45,293 nt of DNA from Chryseobacterium sp. SSA4.19 (GTDB taxonomy: Bacteria; Bacteroidota; Bacteroidia; Flavobacteriales; Weeksellaceae): NCBI RefSeq assembly GCF_022601875.1, contig NZ_JAKVIP010000029.1:1-45293 (forward strand), in the 5' to 3' direction. Below, piece by piece: positions 7,702-16,197 of this stretch. Positions within the stretch are counted from its first letter, which is position 1, and every line of letters starts with the position of its first letter. Both the position numbers and the translations under genes were made by a program. The notes under the pieces were generated by a model, which searched no databases, was not told the DNA's origin, and saw only the letters and a list, made by a program, of their open reading frames with translations.

Positions 7702-8820
7702 TTATGAATTCTTATGAATATATCTTGATAATTTAATCCCTAAGTCTGTCCAGATAATTTTAGGATTGCCATTTCTTGTGAGATGCAGATCAGCCATACT
7801 TATTTCTTCAAGAATATTTTCAATATTGGCTCCGCTGATAAATTTTGAAAAGCCGGTCCAGTTGAAGCCGTTGGCATCTATTTTTTTATAGACCAGCCCT
7901 TCCGACTGATAATTCTGAAGCAGTGCCAGTCTGAAAATTTCCGAACAGTAATTTAAAAAGTTCTTTTGCTTCTCACGGTTCCAGCCTGCGATTTCCCGTG
8001 CCCAAAGAATAATATTCTTCAAAAATTCAGGCTTTTTTTTCACCATAAAAGCATCACGTACCCATTGGATGAAAAGTTTTTCAAATTCATCACTTTTATT
8101 TCCGGACTGTAAAAACCGGATGGCATCGTTCAGGTTTCCCTGGGCCTGATGGATAATTTCACCGATGGCATCATCAGAAATAGTAAAATTCTTTTTAAGA
8201 TACGCTTCTATATCATCATCATTAATCCTGGGAACTTCTACAATCTGGGTTCGGGAAAGAATGGTCGGCAACATATCATTTGTGGATTCTGCCGTTAAAA
8301 GAATAACTGTTTTTGCAGGCGGCTCTTCTAAAAATTTCAGGAATTTATTGGAAGCTGCCACGTTCATTTTGTCAGCCCTCCAGACAATCAGAATCTTAGT
8401 TCCGCCTTCAAAGCTTTTTAAGGAAAACTTTTGGTTCTGGTCATCAATTTCATCCGCAGATATAAAAAGCTGCTTGTTTTCTGATTCCAAAAAAGCGGTC
8501 CAGTCATTATAGCTTGAGTAGGGGAAATTAAGGATCATTTCCCTGAAATCTTCAAATTTATTTTTACTTAAAGAATTTTTGCTATCCGTAAAAACCGGAA
8601 AGCTGAAATGCAAATCCAGATGATTGAGGTGCTCTACCTTTGAAGCCGCATGCTCATTTTCAAGGCTCAATACTTCTTTTGCATAAGCTAAGACCATCGG
8701 CAGCGTGCCATAGCCTTCTTTTCCTACAAAAAGCTGGGCATGGCTCACCCTGTTTTCGGCAATACTTTCTTTCAGAACTTTTTTCAGGCTTTCCTGTCCG
8801 GCGATGTTCTCCCAATTCAT
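7702..8820 (-). CDS. holB: DNA polymerase III subunit delta'
   Basis: A 372-residue clamp-loader subunit; delta' opens with delta and tau/gamma the sliding clamp during replication. It begins MNWENIAGQESLKKVLKESI and then SHAQLFVGKEGYGTLPM, where the P-loop lysine/serine pattern is degenerate, as expected for delta', which does not hydrolyse ATP. ILIVWRADKMNVAASNKFLK and FLEEPPAKTVILLTAES are the Walker-B and sensor regions; LSRTQIVEVPRI corresponds to the SRC/SRT motif. The C-terminal part from about residue 200 is the collar domain. The gene appears monocistronic, diverging from an outer-membrane barrel gene. Its -7 box ends just 4 nt before the ATG. Confidence 0.9.
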   Translation of the reverse strand: MNWENIAGQESLKKVLKESIAENRVSHAQLFVGKEGYGTLPMVLAYAKEVLSLENEHAASKVEHLNHLDLHFSFPVFTDSKNSLSKNKFEDFREMILNFPYSSYNDWTAFLESENKQLFISADEIDDQNQKFSLKSFEGGTKILIVWRADKMNVAASNKFLKFLEEPPAKTVILLTAESTNDMLPTILSRTQIVEVPRINDDDIEAYLKKNFTISDDAIGEIIHQAQGNLNDAIRFLQSGNKSDEFEKLFIQWVRDAFMVKKKPEFLKNIILWAREIAGWNREKQKNFLNYCSEIFRLALLQNYQSEGLVYKKIDANGFNWTGFSKFISGANIENILEEISMADLHLTRNGNPKIIWTDLGIKLSRYIHKNS

Positions 8821-8824
8821 GGTT

Positions 8825-8832
8825 CAAAGATA
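8825..8832 (-). promoter_or_regulatory. -7 box of holB, 4 nt from the ATG
   Basis: TATCTTTG followed by AACC and the ATG on the minus strand. If it is used, transcription would start at or next to the start codon, giving a leaderless mRNA. No -33 TTTG at the expected distance. Confidence 0.5.
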
Positions 8833-9087
8833 AAGAAAATTGCGAAAGTTGAAGTTTTCAGAATGTGAATTTTGCGATAGTAGAAATAGCAATTCATTAA
8901 ATTATCAATTAAAATTAATCGCAGATAAAGAGTTCTTATTTAACAGAATTTATTTTAAAAGACTGGCAGAAAGTCCGATTGGATATGAACTTATTCCTAT
9001 ATTTTCCCCTTAACAAACTTTAACCTCTTATAATTTTTACAATTCATTAATATTTAAGATATTTGCGCATTATTTTAAAAATAAAGA

Positions 9088-10383
9088 ATGAAAAAAATCT
9101 TTGTACTATCATTTATATCAGTGGGATATTTCCTAAATGCCCAAAATATAAGTAATTCGCCTTACGCAACTTATGGAATTGGGGATGTAAAGTATGATAA
9201 TACGATTGAAACCGCCTCAATGGGAGGTATATCAACTGCTTTTATAAGTGATTTTACAAGTAATTTCAACTTTGCAAACCCTGCAAACAATGCTAATTTC
9301 GAACTTACCAGTATTAAGCTGGAAGCTACGAATGAGAATAATTACTTTAAAACAGATTATAACAATACGAAGTCTACCAAACATTCTACGTACTTATCCA
9401 ATATTTCGTTGGCATTCCCTCTTTCTCCAAAACTGAAGATGGGACTTTCCTATCAGCCTTACAGTTCAAAGAGCTACGACATTTTGCATGTCGATGAGCT
9501 TAAAAACGGAGATGTAGTATATGCTAATCGATACAACAGATTCAAAGGATCAGGAACATTAAATACCGCCCAGATCGCTTTGGGATATAAAGTGAATGAT
9601 AAATTCGCATTAGGAGTAAGAGCCAATTATTATTTTGGGAATTTATACGACCTTAATGAACTTGCACAATCCAATGCAGAATTGATTAACGGTTATGAGA
9701 CCAAAAACAGCATTAAAAATTTCAACTTTACTTTAGGGGCAAGTTACCAGAATCTTAATACAAGTACGGACAGAAAGCTTACCATCGGTGCCACTACTAC
9801 ATTCGGGAATACCAGTAACATGACTACCGATTATGTAAACAGCACTTATTTTTATACTGACGCTTCACAAACGACCAAAGGTAATGAGAGCGTTATAGAG
9901 CGTAGAAGCACAAATTCCAAAAACCTTCTGCCGCTACAGGCATCGTTGGGTATAGGATATGGTGAGGAAAACCAGTGGTTCTTATCCGTACAGGGAGATT
10001 ATAAAAAAGGAGAAAGCATCGCTTATTTCGGTAATTCTCTGGATCTTCAGGATTCTTACAGGATTTCTGCCGGAGGATGGTATTTACCGAATTACAATAA
10101 CTTCAGAAATTATTTATCAAGAATTGTGTACCGTTATGGTGCGTTCTATGAGAAAGGAAGCTTACAGCTGGCAGGACAAAACATTAATAAGTTTGGTATT
10201 TCCGGAGGAGTTCTTCTTCCTTTCAAAAATAGCAGTATTACAAGAATGAGCGGACTTGAAATAGGTGTTGAGCTCGGAAAGAGAGGAACACTTAAAAATA
10301 ATCTGATCAACCAGAACTATATCAATCTTAAGATCGGTTTCAATTTTGCAGATAAATGGTTCCGAAAGACTTTATATAACTAA
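9088..10383 (+). CDS. Predicted outer-membrane beta-barrel protein (FadL/PorV-like)
   Basis: A 431-residue protein with a signal peptide (MKKIFVLSFISVGYFLNAQ). The mature start, ISNSPYATYGIGDVKYDN, followed by the TASMGGIS and NPANNANF motifs, is typical of Bacteroidota barrels distantly related to FadL/OmpP1, in which a Gly-rich hatch segment and an NPA motif precede the barrel. The rest alternates short aromatic-ended strands (for example ALGVRANYYFGNLYDL, INLKIGFNFADKWF), and the last strand ends near the C-terminus. The function is unknown. It is the first gene of an apparent operon with lptC (1 nt apart) and anmK, which places it with outer-membrane biogenesis and wall recycling. Confidence 0.75.
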   Translation: MKKIFVLSFISVGYFLNAQNISNSPYATYGIGDVKYDNTIETASMGGISTAFISDFTSNFNFANPANNANFELTSIKLEATNENNYFKTDYNNTKSTKHSTYLSNISLAFPLSPKLKMGLSYQPYSSKSYDILHVDELKNGDVVYANRYNRFKGSGTLNTAQIALGYKVNDKFALGVRANYYFGNLYDLNELAQSNAELINGYETKNSIKNFNFTLGASYQNLNTSTDRKLTIGATTTFGNTSNMTTDYVNSTYFYTDASQTTKGNESVIERRSTNSKNLLPLQASLGIGYGEENQWFLSVQGDYKKGESIAYFGNSLDLQDSYRISAGGWYLPNYNNFRNYLSRIVYRYGAFYEKGSLQLAGQNINKFGISGGVLLPFKNSSITRMSGLEIGVELGKRGTLKNNLINQNYINLKIGFNFADKWFRKTLYN

Positions 10384-10384
10384 A

Positions 10385-10984
10385 ATGTCATTTTTCAGAA
10401 ACATATCATTATCATATCAAAAAAATATAGCATGCCTTTTTAGTTGTGCTATATTTTTTATCATCACTTCGTGTGAAGAAGATCTTACCAAAAATGCGGA
10501 TAAGCAGAGCAAGAATTTCCCTTCCCAGATCATCAATAATGCTAATATTATTCAGAGGGATTCAGGTTTTGTAACAATGCGTGCCAAAGCACCGATTATT
10601 GAAAAGTATGAGCTGATCGACAGTCCGTATACTGTTGCTAAAAAAGGAATTGACATTCAGTTCTTTGACAAGAAGAAACCGAAAGTCCCCGGAACGATCA
10701 AAGCAAAATATGCTAAATTTTACGATTATAAGCAGTTCTATGAAGCCAGAGGCAATGTCAGGATTACCACGAATGAAAATCAAAGGTTTGCCATGCAGAG
10801 TGTTTTCTGGGACCAGCGTAAAAAGCGTATTTATACAAAAGACACAGTTTATGTGACTATGGAAGATGGCTCCACGCTGATTGGAGCCCACGGAATGACA
10901 GCAAAAGACGATTTCTCAGAATATGTGTTTTACCAGAATTCAGGAGATTTTACAACGTCCAAATTATCCGAAACCAAAAAATAA
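10385..10984 (+). CDS. lptC: LPS export ABC transporter periplasmic protein LptC
   Basis: A 199-residue LptC-family protein, the periplasmic bridge that passes lipopolysaccharide from LptBFG to LptA. The N-terminus has a hydrophobic segment ending in a lipobox-like ITSC (IACLFSCAIFFIITSCEE), so unlike E. coli LptC it may be a lipoprotein. The body is the beta-jellyroll with IIQRDSGFVTMRAKAPIIEKY and GIDIQFFDKK. A longer reading frame begins at 10346 inside the preceding gene, but the ATG at 10385, one base after the upstream stop, gives a proper signal sequence and is chosen. It is followed after 7 nt by anmK. Confidence 0.85.
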   Translation: MSFFRNISLSYQKNIACLFSCAIFFIITSCEEDLTKNADKQSKNFPSQIINNANIIQRDSGFVTMRAKAPIIEKYELIDSPYTVAKKGIDIQFFDKKKPKVPGTIKAKYAKFYDYKQFYEARGNVRITTNENQRFAMQSVFWDQRKKRIYTKDTVYVTMEDGSTLIGAHGMTAKDDFSEYVFYQNSGDFTTSKLSETKK

Positions 10985-10991
10985 TCCTTCT

Positions 10992-12038
10992 ATGATTTTC
11001 CATGCCATCGGCCTGATGTCCGGAACAAGTTTAGACGGTCTGGATATCTGCTTTGCCAGATTTGAAAAACAAGCCGGCTCATGGTATTTTGAGATTATAA
11101 AAGCAGAGACCCTTCCTTATCCTGCTCATTGGGAAGAAAAACTCAGGCATGTAATTCATCTTTCTGCTGAAGACCTGCTGGAACTGGATTCAGCGTATGG
11201 ATTTTATCTGGGAAAAGCCGTACAGCAATTTATTGAAAAACATAATCTTACCCATATCGATGTCATTGCCTCACATGGCCACACCGTTTTTCATCAGCCC
11301 CAGAGAAAGTTTACATTGCAGATCGGTGATGGAAGGGCGTTGAAACTGAAAACCGGTTTGCCTGTTATTTATGACTTCCGGAGCCAGGATGTCCTGATGG
11401 GCGGGAACGGTGCTCCTCTGGTTCCGATTGGTGATGAATTATTGTTTTCACAGTATGATGCCTGTCTGAATCTCGGAGGCTTCTCCAATATTTCCTTAAA
11501 AATAGATAACCAAAGGATTGCTTTTGATATTGCTCCGGTGAATATTGTCCTAAATCACTTGGCCCAAAGACTGGGAAAAGATTTCGACAGCAACGGTAAT
11601 CTGGCAAGATCCGGTAAAATTAATAAGGAATTATTGTTACAACTCAACAGTATAGCATTTTATCAGCAGCCTCATCCTAAATCCTTAGGCGTTGAATGGT
11701 GCAATATGCATATTTTCCCATTATTCGGGACTATTGAAACAGTTGATGCAATAGCCACTTTTACAGAGCATGCCTCGCAGCAGATTGTAAAAATTTTCCA
11801 TGAAAATAAGTTAAGGAATGTATTCATAACAGGCGGAGGAACCTACAACAGTTTTTTGATTGAGAAAATAAAGTCCCAAAGCAGTACGCAGGTTATTATT
11901 CCAGAAAAAGAAATAATAGATTTTAAAGAAGCACTGATTTTTGCATTAATGGGTGCCTTACGCCTTAATGGTGAGATTAATGTACTGGCTTCGGCAACCG
12001 GAAGCCTGTATGATCACAGCTCCGGAATTATGGCATAA
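10992..12038 (+). CDS. anmK: Anhydro-N-acetylmuramic acid kinase
   Basis: A 348-residue kinase of the ASKHA superfamily that cleaves the 1,6-anhydro ring and phosphorylates anhydro-MurNAc to MurNAc-6-phosphate, recycling peptidoglycan fragments. The start MIFHAIGLMSGTSLDGLDIC contains the family's ATP-binding motif GTSLDG; DVIASHGHTVFHQP, the catalytic-Asp region GLPVIYDFRSQDVLMGGNGAP and FITGGGTYNSFL follow in order. The reading frame extends upstream into lptC, but only the ATG at 10992 gives the family's N-terminus. It is the last gene of the barrel-lptC-anmK operon, and its stop codon overlaps a strong terminator. Confidence 0.93.
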   Translation: MIFHAIGLMSGTSLDGLDICFARFEKQAGSWYFEIIKAETLPYPAHWEEKLRHVIHLSAEDLLELDSAYGFYLGKAVQQFIEKHNLTHIDVIASHGHTVFHQPQRKFTLQIGDGRALKLKTGLPVIYDFRSQDVLMGGNGAPLVPIGDELLFSQYDACLNLGGFSNISLKIDNQRIAFDIAPVNIVLNHLAQRLGKDFDSNGNLARSGKINKELLLQLNSIAFYQQPHPKSLGVEWCNMHIFPLFGTIETVDAIATFTEHASQQIVKIFHENKLRNVFITGGGTYNSFLIEKIKSQSSTQVIIPEKEIIDFKEALIFALMGALRLNGEINVLASATGSLYDHSSGIMA

Positions 12039-12068
12039 AAAAAACCTTCAGTGCTGAAGGTTTTTTTT
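12037..12068. terminator. Strong bidirectional terminator after anmK
   Basis: A8, stem CCTTCA/TGAAGG with loop GTGC, then T8. It overlaps the anmK stop and ends one base before the stop of the converging SRPBCC gene. Confidence 0.95.
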
Positions 12069-12069
12069 A

Positions 12070-12459
12070 TTATTTATAAGCTTCTATCTTATCCGTCAAA
12101 GTATTGATAAAATTCTGAAGCGGCTTCTCCACCATCATTTTAATAAAAGGATTAAACTTTCCTTCAAAAAGCATCTGTACTTCAGTCTGGCTTTCGCTCA
12201 GGGGCTTTATGGTTGCTGTTAACGAAAAATCAAGGCTTGAGCTTGCAGATTTCAACACGGCTTTTTCATCAGTCACCTCATCTATTTTTAAAGCAATTTC
12301 AGGCATTCCCTGTAATCCGAATTTAAATCCGTCTTCTCTTGTTTCAAACTTCTGAAGACCGTCCGGCATAAAATTTTTATAATTTTCCGGAGATTTCAGG
12401 AGCTCTACCAATTCTTTAGATGATTTATTGACAATAATCTTTCGTCCTTCTAAATTCAT
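12070..12459 (-). CDS. SRPBCC (START-like) domain protein
   Basis: A 129-residue cytoplasmic protein with the helix-grip fold pattern: MNLEGRKIIVNKSSKELVEL (first strand and helix), SPENYKNFMPDGLQKFE, a run of alternating strands, and a long C-terminal helix (FIKMMVEKPLQNFINTLTDK). These proteins bind small hydrophobic ligands in a cavity; the ligand here is unknown. It diverges from the NUDIX gene across 36 bp and converges on anmK at a shared terminator. The call to the superfamily is by pattern, not by catalytic residues. Confidence 0.75.
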   Translation of the reverse strand: MNLEGRKIIVNKSSKELVELLKSPENYKNFMPDGLQKFETREDGFKFGLQGMPEIALKIDEVTDEKAVLKSASSSLDFSLTATIKPLSESQTEVQMLFEGKFNPFIKMMVEKPLQNFINTLTDKIEAYK

Positions 12460-12463
12460 TTTT

Positions 12464-12471
12464 TATTTTTG
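12464..12471 (+). promoter_or_regulatory. -7 box of the NUDIX gene
   Basis: TATTTTTG ending 24 nt before the ATG at 12496. It lies in the 36-bp space between two divergent starts. No clear -33 TTTG. Confidence 0.5.
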
Positions 12472-12495
12472 TATTTAAATTCTTAATTATTACAA

Positions 12496-13107
12496 ATGTA
12501 TAAAGTTTTTGTGAACGAAAAAAAATTATTGCTGTCTAAGCAGTCTGAAAATCTCGAAAAGACGATCGGCTATGAAAATGCCACAACTTTAGAGATTGCA
12601 CTGGACCTGCTTGAAAATACATCTGTAAAAGAATTAAATGTTTTCGGAGAGAATCTCGATGAAATCTGGAAAGAGTTCAAAGGACTTTTCAGAATTATTG
12701 AAGCCGCCGGCGGCGTAGTGAATAATCCTGAAGGTGAAATTCTTTTCATCAGGAGATTAGGGAAATGGGACCTTCCGAAAGGCAAGATGGAAAAAGGGGA
12801 ATCCCGCGAAGAATCTGCCGTCAGGGAAATTGAAGAAGAAACAGGACTCAGCGATGTAGAACTGGTGCGTTTTATAAATACCACGTTTCACATCTACGTG
12901 GAAAGAAATGGTGATAAAGTGTTGAAATGTACCCACTGGTTTGAAATGAATTTCAGCGGTGAGGACACTTCAAAGCCACAGATCGAAGAAGGAATTACCG
13001 AAGTAGCCTGGAAAAACACCTCTCAGATCGAGAATGAAGTATTTCCAAGTACGTTCAAAAATATTAAACTGATTATTAAAGAGTTCCGGGATATCAAAAC
13101 TAAATAA
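12496..13107 (+). CDS. NUDIX hydrolase
   Basis: A 203-residue hydrolase of nucleoside diphosphates linked to other groups. The Nudix box is complete: GKMEKGE, seven residues, then REIEEETGL (about residues 96-118), which coordinates the metal and catalyses hydrolysis. It is preceded by WDLPKGK. The first ~70 residues (MYKVFVNEKKLLLSKQSENL and following) form an extra N-terminal domain before the NUDIX core, characteristic of this Bacteroidota group. The substrate is unknown. The 3' end overlaps the 3' end of murF by 8 bp, tail to tail, with no terminator between them. Confidence 0.9.
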   Translation: MYKVFVNEKKLLLSKQSENLEKTIGYENATTLEIALDLLENTSVKELNVFGENLDEIWKEFKGLFRIIEAAGGVVNNPEGEILFIRRLGKWDLPKGKMEKGESREESAVREIEEETGLSDVELVRFINTTFHIYVERNGDKVLKCTHWFEMNFSGEDTSKPQIEEGITEVAWKNTSQIENEVFPSTFKNIKLIIKEFRDIKTK

Positions 13108-14371
13108 AGTCTATTGATTTTTCCAGAGCAATACCTCTGGAACCCTTCAACAGAACATTTTCAGACCGGATCGCATTCAATTGAATGTATTCTATCAGTT
13201 CAGCTGTGTTCTCAAAAGCCGGTGAGATGGAATTGACTTGTTTGAAATTTTCCCCTACCGTGATGATCTGAGTAAAGCCCAGCTCTGCTGCATAGTTAAG
13301 GATATTCTGATGCTCTTTTTCACTCTCTTCTCCCAATTCAAGCATATCGCCGATAATGATCGTTGTTGAGCCTTCAAAAGAGATGAAGTTGGCCAGTGAA
13401 ACAGACATGGAACTCGGGTTGGCGTTATAAGTATCCAGTACTAAAGTTTTGTCTCCTTTTTTCACTATTTGCGAACGCATATTCGTCGGCGTGTAATGTT
13501 CAATAGCCTTTTTGATGTTTTCAATATCAATTCCGAAGTGAAGCCCCAGACTTGCCGCTGCACAGAGATTGGTGAAGTTATATTCCCCGGTAAGCTTTGA
13601 AATGATTTTTACATTCTGGTATTGTAATCCTACAAAATGGTCTTCCGAAAACAATTCAAATTGGTAATCAGAAGTGTCTTTTCCAAAAGTAATGGTTGGA
13701 GAATATCCTTTTGTCTTTTCAACCTGAATAAAATCATTTTCATTAACAAGAACAGTGCGGTGATGAGTAATAAGATAATCATATAATTCAGATTTTCCTT
13801 TGATGACTCCCTCAACGCCTCCAAAACCTTCCAAATGTGCTTTTCCGAAATTGGTAATATATCCGAAGTCAGGCTGTGCAATTGTGCAGAGATGTTCTAT
13901 TTCCTTCTGATGATTGGCACCCATTTCAATTACTGCCATTTCATGTTCTGATCTCACGGAAAGAACGGTTAAGGGGACACCGATATGATTGTTAAGATTT
14001 CCCGAGGTATACTGAACATTGAATCTTTCAGACAATACAGCATGGATCAGTTCCTTAGTCGTTGTTTTCCCATTGCTTCCTGTCAATCCAATGATGGGAA
14101 TCTGAAGCTGTTGCCTGTGGTAAACTGCAAGCTCCTGCAGAAACTCCAATGTAGAAGCAACACAGAAAATATTTTTATCCTGATTTTCAAAATCCTGATT
14201 TTCCAGAATAACAGCAAGAGCTCCGCTGTTTATCGCCTGATCAGCCAATGTAGCAGCATCGAAGTTATCTCCGGAAAAAGCAAAAAAGATATCGTTCTTT
14301 TCAATTTTTCTGCTGTCAATAGTCACTTTTCCGGACTGTAAAAACAAAGAATAAAACTGTTCTGTATTCAT
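13100..14371 (-). CDS. murF: UDP-N-acetylmuramoyl-tripeptide--D-alanyl-D-alanine ligase
   Basis: A 423-residue Mur ligase that adds D-Ala-D-Ala to the UDP-MurNAc tripeptide, the last cytoplasmic ligase step of peptidoglycan precursor synthesis. The N-terminal MurF domain includes VTIDSRKIEKNDIFFAFSGD; the ATP P-loop is GLTGSNGKTTTKE (about residues 95-107); FGKAHLEGFGG and LVLDTYNANPSSM are the central and C-terminal ligase motifs. Length is slightly below the E. coli enzyme, typical of Bacteroidota. It follows gldJ on the same strand after a terminator. A TAnnTTTG box ends 4 nt before the ATG. Confidence 0.95.
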   Translation of the reverse strand: MNTEQFYSLFLQSGKVTIDSRKIEKNDIFFAFSGDNFDAATLADQAINSGALAVILENQDFENQDKNIFCVASTLEFLQELAVYHRQQLQIPIIGLTGSNGKTTTKELIHAVLSERFNVQYTSGNLNNHIGVPLTVLSVRSEHEMAVIEMGANHQKEIEHLCTIAQPDFGYITNFGKAHLEGFGGVEGVIKGKSELYDYLITHHRTVLVNENDFIQVEKTKGYSPTITFGKDTSDYQFELFSEDHFVGLQYQNVKIISKLTGEYNFTNLCAAASLGLHFGIDIENIKKAIEHYTPTNMRSQIVKKGDKTLVLDTYNANPSSMSVSLANFISFEGSTTIIIGDMLELGEESEKEHQNILNYAAELGFTQIITVGENFKQVNSISPAFENTAELIEYIQLNAIRSENVLLKGSRGIALEKSIDFI

Positions 14372-14375
14372 GGTT

Positions 14376-14383
14376 CAAAAATA
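14376..14383 (-). promoter_or_regulatory. -7 box of murF, 4 nt from the ATG
   Basis: TATTTTTG, then AACC, then ATG on the minus strand: the same context as holB. It lies immediately after the gldJ terminator, so murF probably has its own, possibly leaderless, transcript. Confidence 0.5.
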
Positions 14384-14384
14384 G

Positions 14385-14414
14385 AAAACCTTCCAGAATT
14401 CCGGAAGGTTTTTT
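14385..14414 (-). terminator. Terminator after gldJ
   Basis: Stem CCTTCC (14389-14394) / GGAAGG (14403-14408) with flanking AAAA and TTTTTT. It lies between the gldJ stop and the murF -7 box. Confidence 0.85.
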
Positions 14415-14437
14415 GAAAATTATTTTGATAATATTAT

Positions 14438-16033
14438 TTATCTTCTTGTTCTATTCTTATCGTTAGCTCTTGCATCCTGGGCAACACGGAATCCAATCCA
14501 TCCGTATGCTCTGTCCTGGGTTTTATATCTTCTTTGTCCCGGATCTAGCCAATATGCCGTATCCTGCCAAGAACCTCCTTTTACCACTCTGATATCGTTG
14601 GAAATCTCAGAAGTTCTTTCTTTCCGGTCTTTCTGCAAGATCACTTTTCCGGCTGCATCTACAATAAATCTTGATTTAGGAGCATTGTACATGTTGTATG
14701 AACTCGCAGAGTCAGATGCATTTCTGTAATCCAATGAAGACATTCTGTCACCGTCTCTGTAGTTTCTGTAATCAGCGATGGTTTCTCTTTCAAACTGACC
14801 CGGCAGATTTTTATATACCAATCTTCCGTCTGCTAAAGTATCATATTTGATGCTGCCTTCGTCAACCATCTTGTAAGTTCCGTCTCCGTTTCTTACAATA
14901 GCTTGAGGCATGTTTCCTCTGTAATAATTGAAGTCACTGAAATCTTCATCAATAATAGGTCTGTAAACATCAGCAGTCCATTCTGAAACATTTCCGTACA
15001 TTCCGTAGATTCCCAAATCGTTAGAAGGGAACTGTCTTACGTCTGATGTCTGTGCTGCTCCGTCATTCTTCCATCCTGCAATACCAGAATAGTCACCGGC
15101 ACCCATTTTGAAATTTTCAAGGAACATCCCTCTGCTTTTTCCTTTAGCACCTCTTAATTTTTCAATCTGAGGCTCTTTTCCTAAATATCTGTTATATTCT
15201 CTGTTTTTAGCAAGACCTAAAGCTGCATATTCCCATTCCACTTCGGTAGGAAGTCTGAATTTCTGAACCATTGCTGCGTTAGGAGCTCTGTTTGCTGCCA
15301 GCAATCTCTGGTTGGTGGTTTTCATACCCGTTTTCTGCTGCATTCTCTTCTCATTGATATAACCCTGCATTTCAGGATCATTCGATTTGAATTTATCCAT
15401 ATTGAACGCAGTTCCACCCTGATTGTTGGATTCATTGATATATAAATCCTTTGCAATGATACCAGCCTGCATTAAGGCTTTCTCATTAGCTCTGTCTGAT
15501 AACCATTCGCAATATCTGTTAGCCTGAGTCCATGATACTCCCACTACAGGATAATAATCAAATTCAGGAGAACGGAAATACGTCTCGTTGTAATCATTCC
15601 TAGATAGTTTGTTGTCCCACAATAAGGTATCCGGCAATGCACCGTTATAGATTTCCTTAAAGCTCGGATCGCTTGGAGGGAATACATACTTCAACCATGT
15701 CAGGTATTCGCGGTATTCGTAGTTAGTAATTTCAGTTTCTCCGATGAAGAATGAACTTACCTGCATTCTGCGTGGTGAGTTATTCCAATCGTGCATAACA
15801 TCATCTTTCACTAATCCCATTGTAAAAGTTCCACCTTCTACATATACCATTCCCGGCCACCCTTTCTGCTTTTGTTGCTTTCCTGCAAAAAACCAACCTT
15901 GTTTTTCGTTTGGTTTCCAACCTGTTTTGCTGACAAACTTTTTAGTTCCGCCACCGTTATTGGATCCTCCGCAACTGGTTAATGCAAGTGTAGAACTTAA
16001 TGCTATTAATGAAAACAACTTTAGTTTTTTCAT
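14438..16033 (-). CDS. gldJ: Gliding motility / type IX secretion lipoprotein GldJ
   Basis: A 531-residue lipoprotein: signal MKKLKLFSLIALSSTLALTS followed by lipobox Cys and CGGSNN. The body is a formylglycine-generating-enzyme/sulfatase-modifying-factor fold: GMVYVEGGTFTMG (about residues 62-74), ETEITNYEYREYLTWL, PVVGVSWTQANRYCEWLS, FRLPTEVEWEYAALG, YGMYGNVSEWTADVY, and the closing VVKGGSWQDTAYWLDPGQRR and GFRVAQ. In Flavobacterium GldJ is required for gliding and stabilises GldK and the secretion machinery. An upstream ATG (16123) would add 30 residues before the lipoprotein signal, so 16033 is chosen. It diverges from porU across 164 bp, the synteny known from other flavobacteria. Confidence 0.95.
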   Translation of the reverse strand: MKKLKLFSLIALSSTLALTSCGGSNNGGGTKKFVSKTGWKPNEKQGWFFAGKQQKQKGWPGMVYVEGGTFTMGLVKDDVMHDWNNSPRRMQVSSFFIGETEITNYEYREYLTWLKYVFPPSDPSFKEIYNGALPDTLLWDNKLSRNDYNETYFRSPEFDYYPVVGVSWTQANRYCEWLSDRANEKALMQAGIIAKDLYINESNNQGGTAFNMDKFKSNDPEMQGYINEKRMQQKTGMKTTNQRLLAANRAPNAAMVQKFRLPTEVEWEYAALGLAKNREYNRYLGKEPQIEKLRGAKGKSRGMFLENFKMGAGDYSGIAGWKNDGAAQTSDVRQFPSNDLGIYGMYGNVSEWTADVYRPIIDEDFSDFNYYRGNMPQAIVRNGDGTYKMVDEGSIKYDTLADGRLVYKNLPGQFERETIADYRNYRDGDRMSSLDYRNASDSASSYNMYNAPKSRFIVDAAGKVILQKDRKERTSEISNDIRVVKGGSWQDTAYWLDPGQRRYKTQDRAYGWIGFRVAQDARANDKNRTRR

Positions 16034-16197
16034 AGTCGATATAAATATTTTCAAAGTACAAAGAAAAAATAAATTATTCAATAAATCAAGTAAAGAGTTG
16101 ATTTTTTTGAAAAACGTTAACAAATTAATTTTATTGTATCACAATTTAATTATAAAATTTTCATTTATTTTGTAATTCAGAAATTTCAATCATCAGT
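16034..16197. promoter_or_regulatory. gldJ-porU divergent promoter region
   Basis: A 164-bp AT-rich region between two divergent type IX secretion genes, so it must hold both promoters. No exact TAnnTTTG; the nearest is TTATTTTG (one mismatch) on the plus strand about 30 nt before the porU start. I see no strong inverted repeat. Confidence 0.4.

Noticed and set aside
16034..16123. Longer GldJ start at 16123
   Set aside because: The extra 30 residues would come before the lipoprotein signal peptide, which must be N-terminal.
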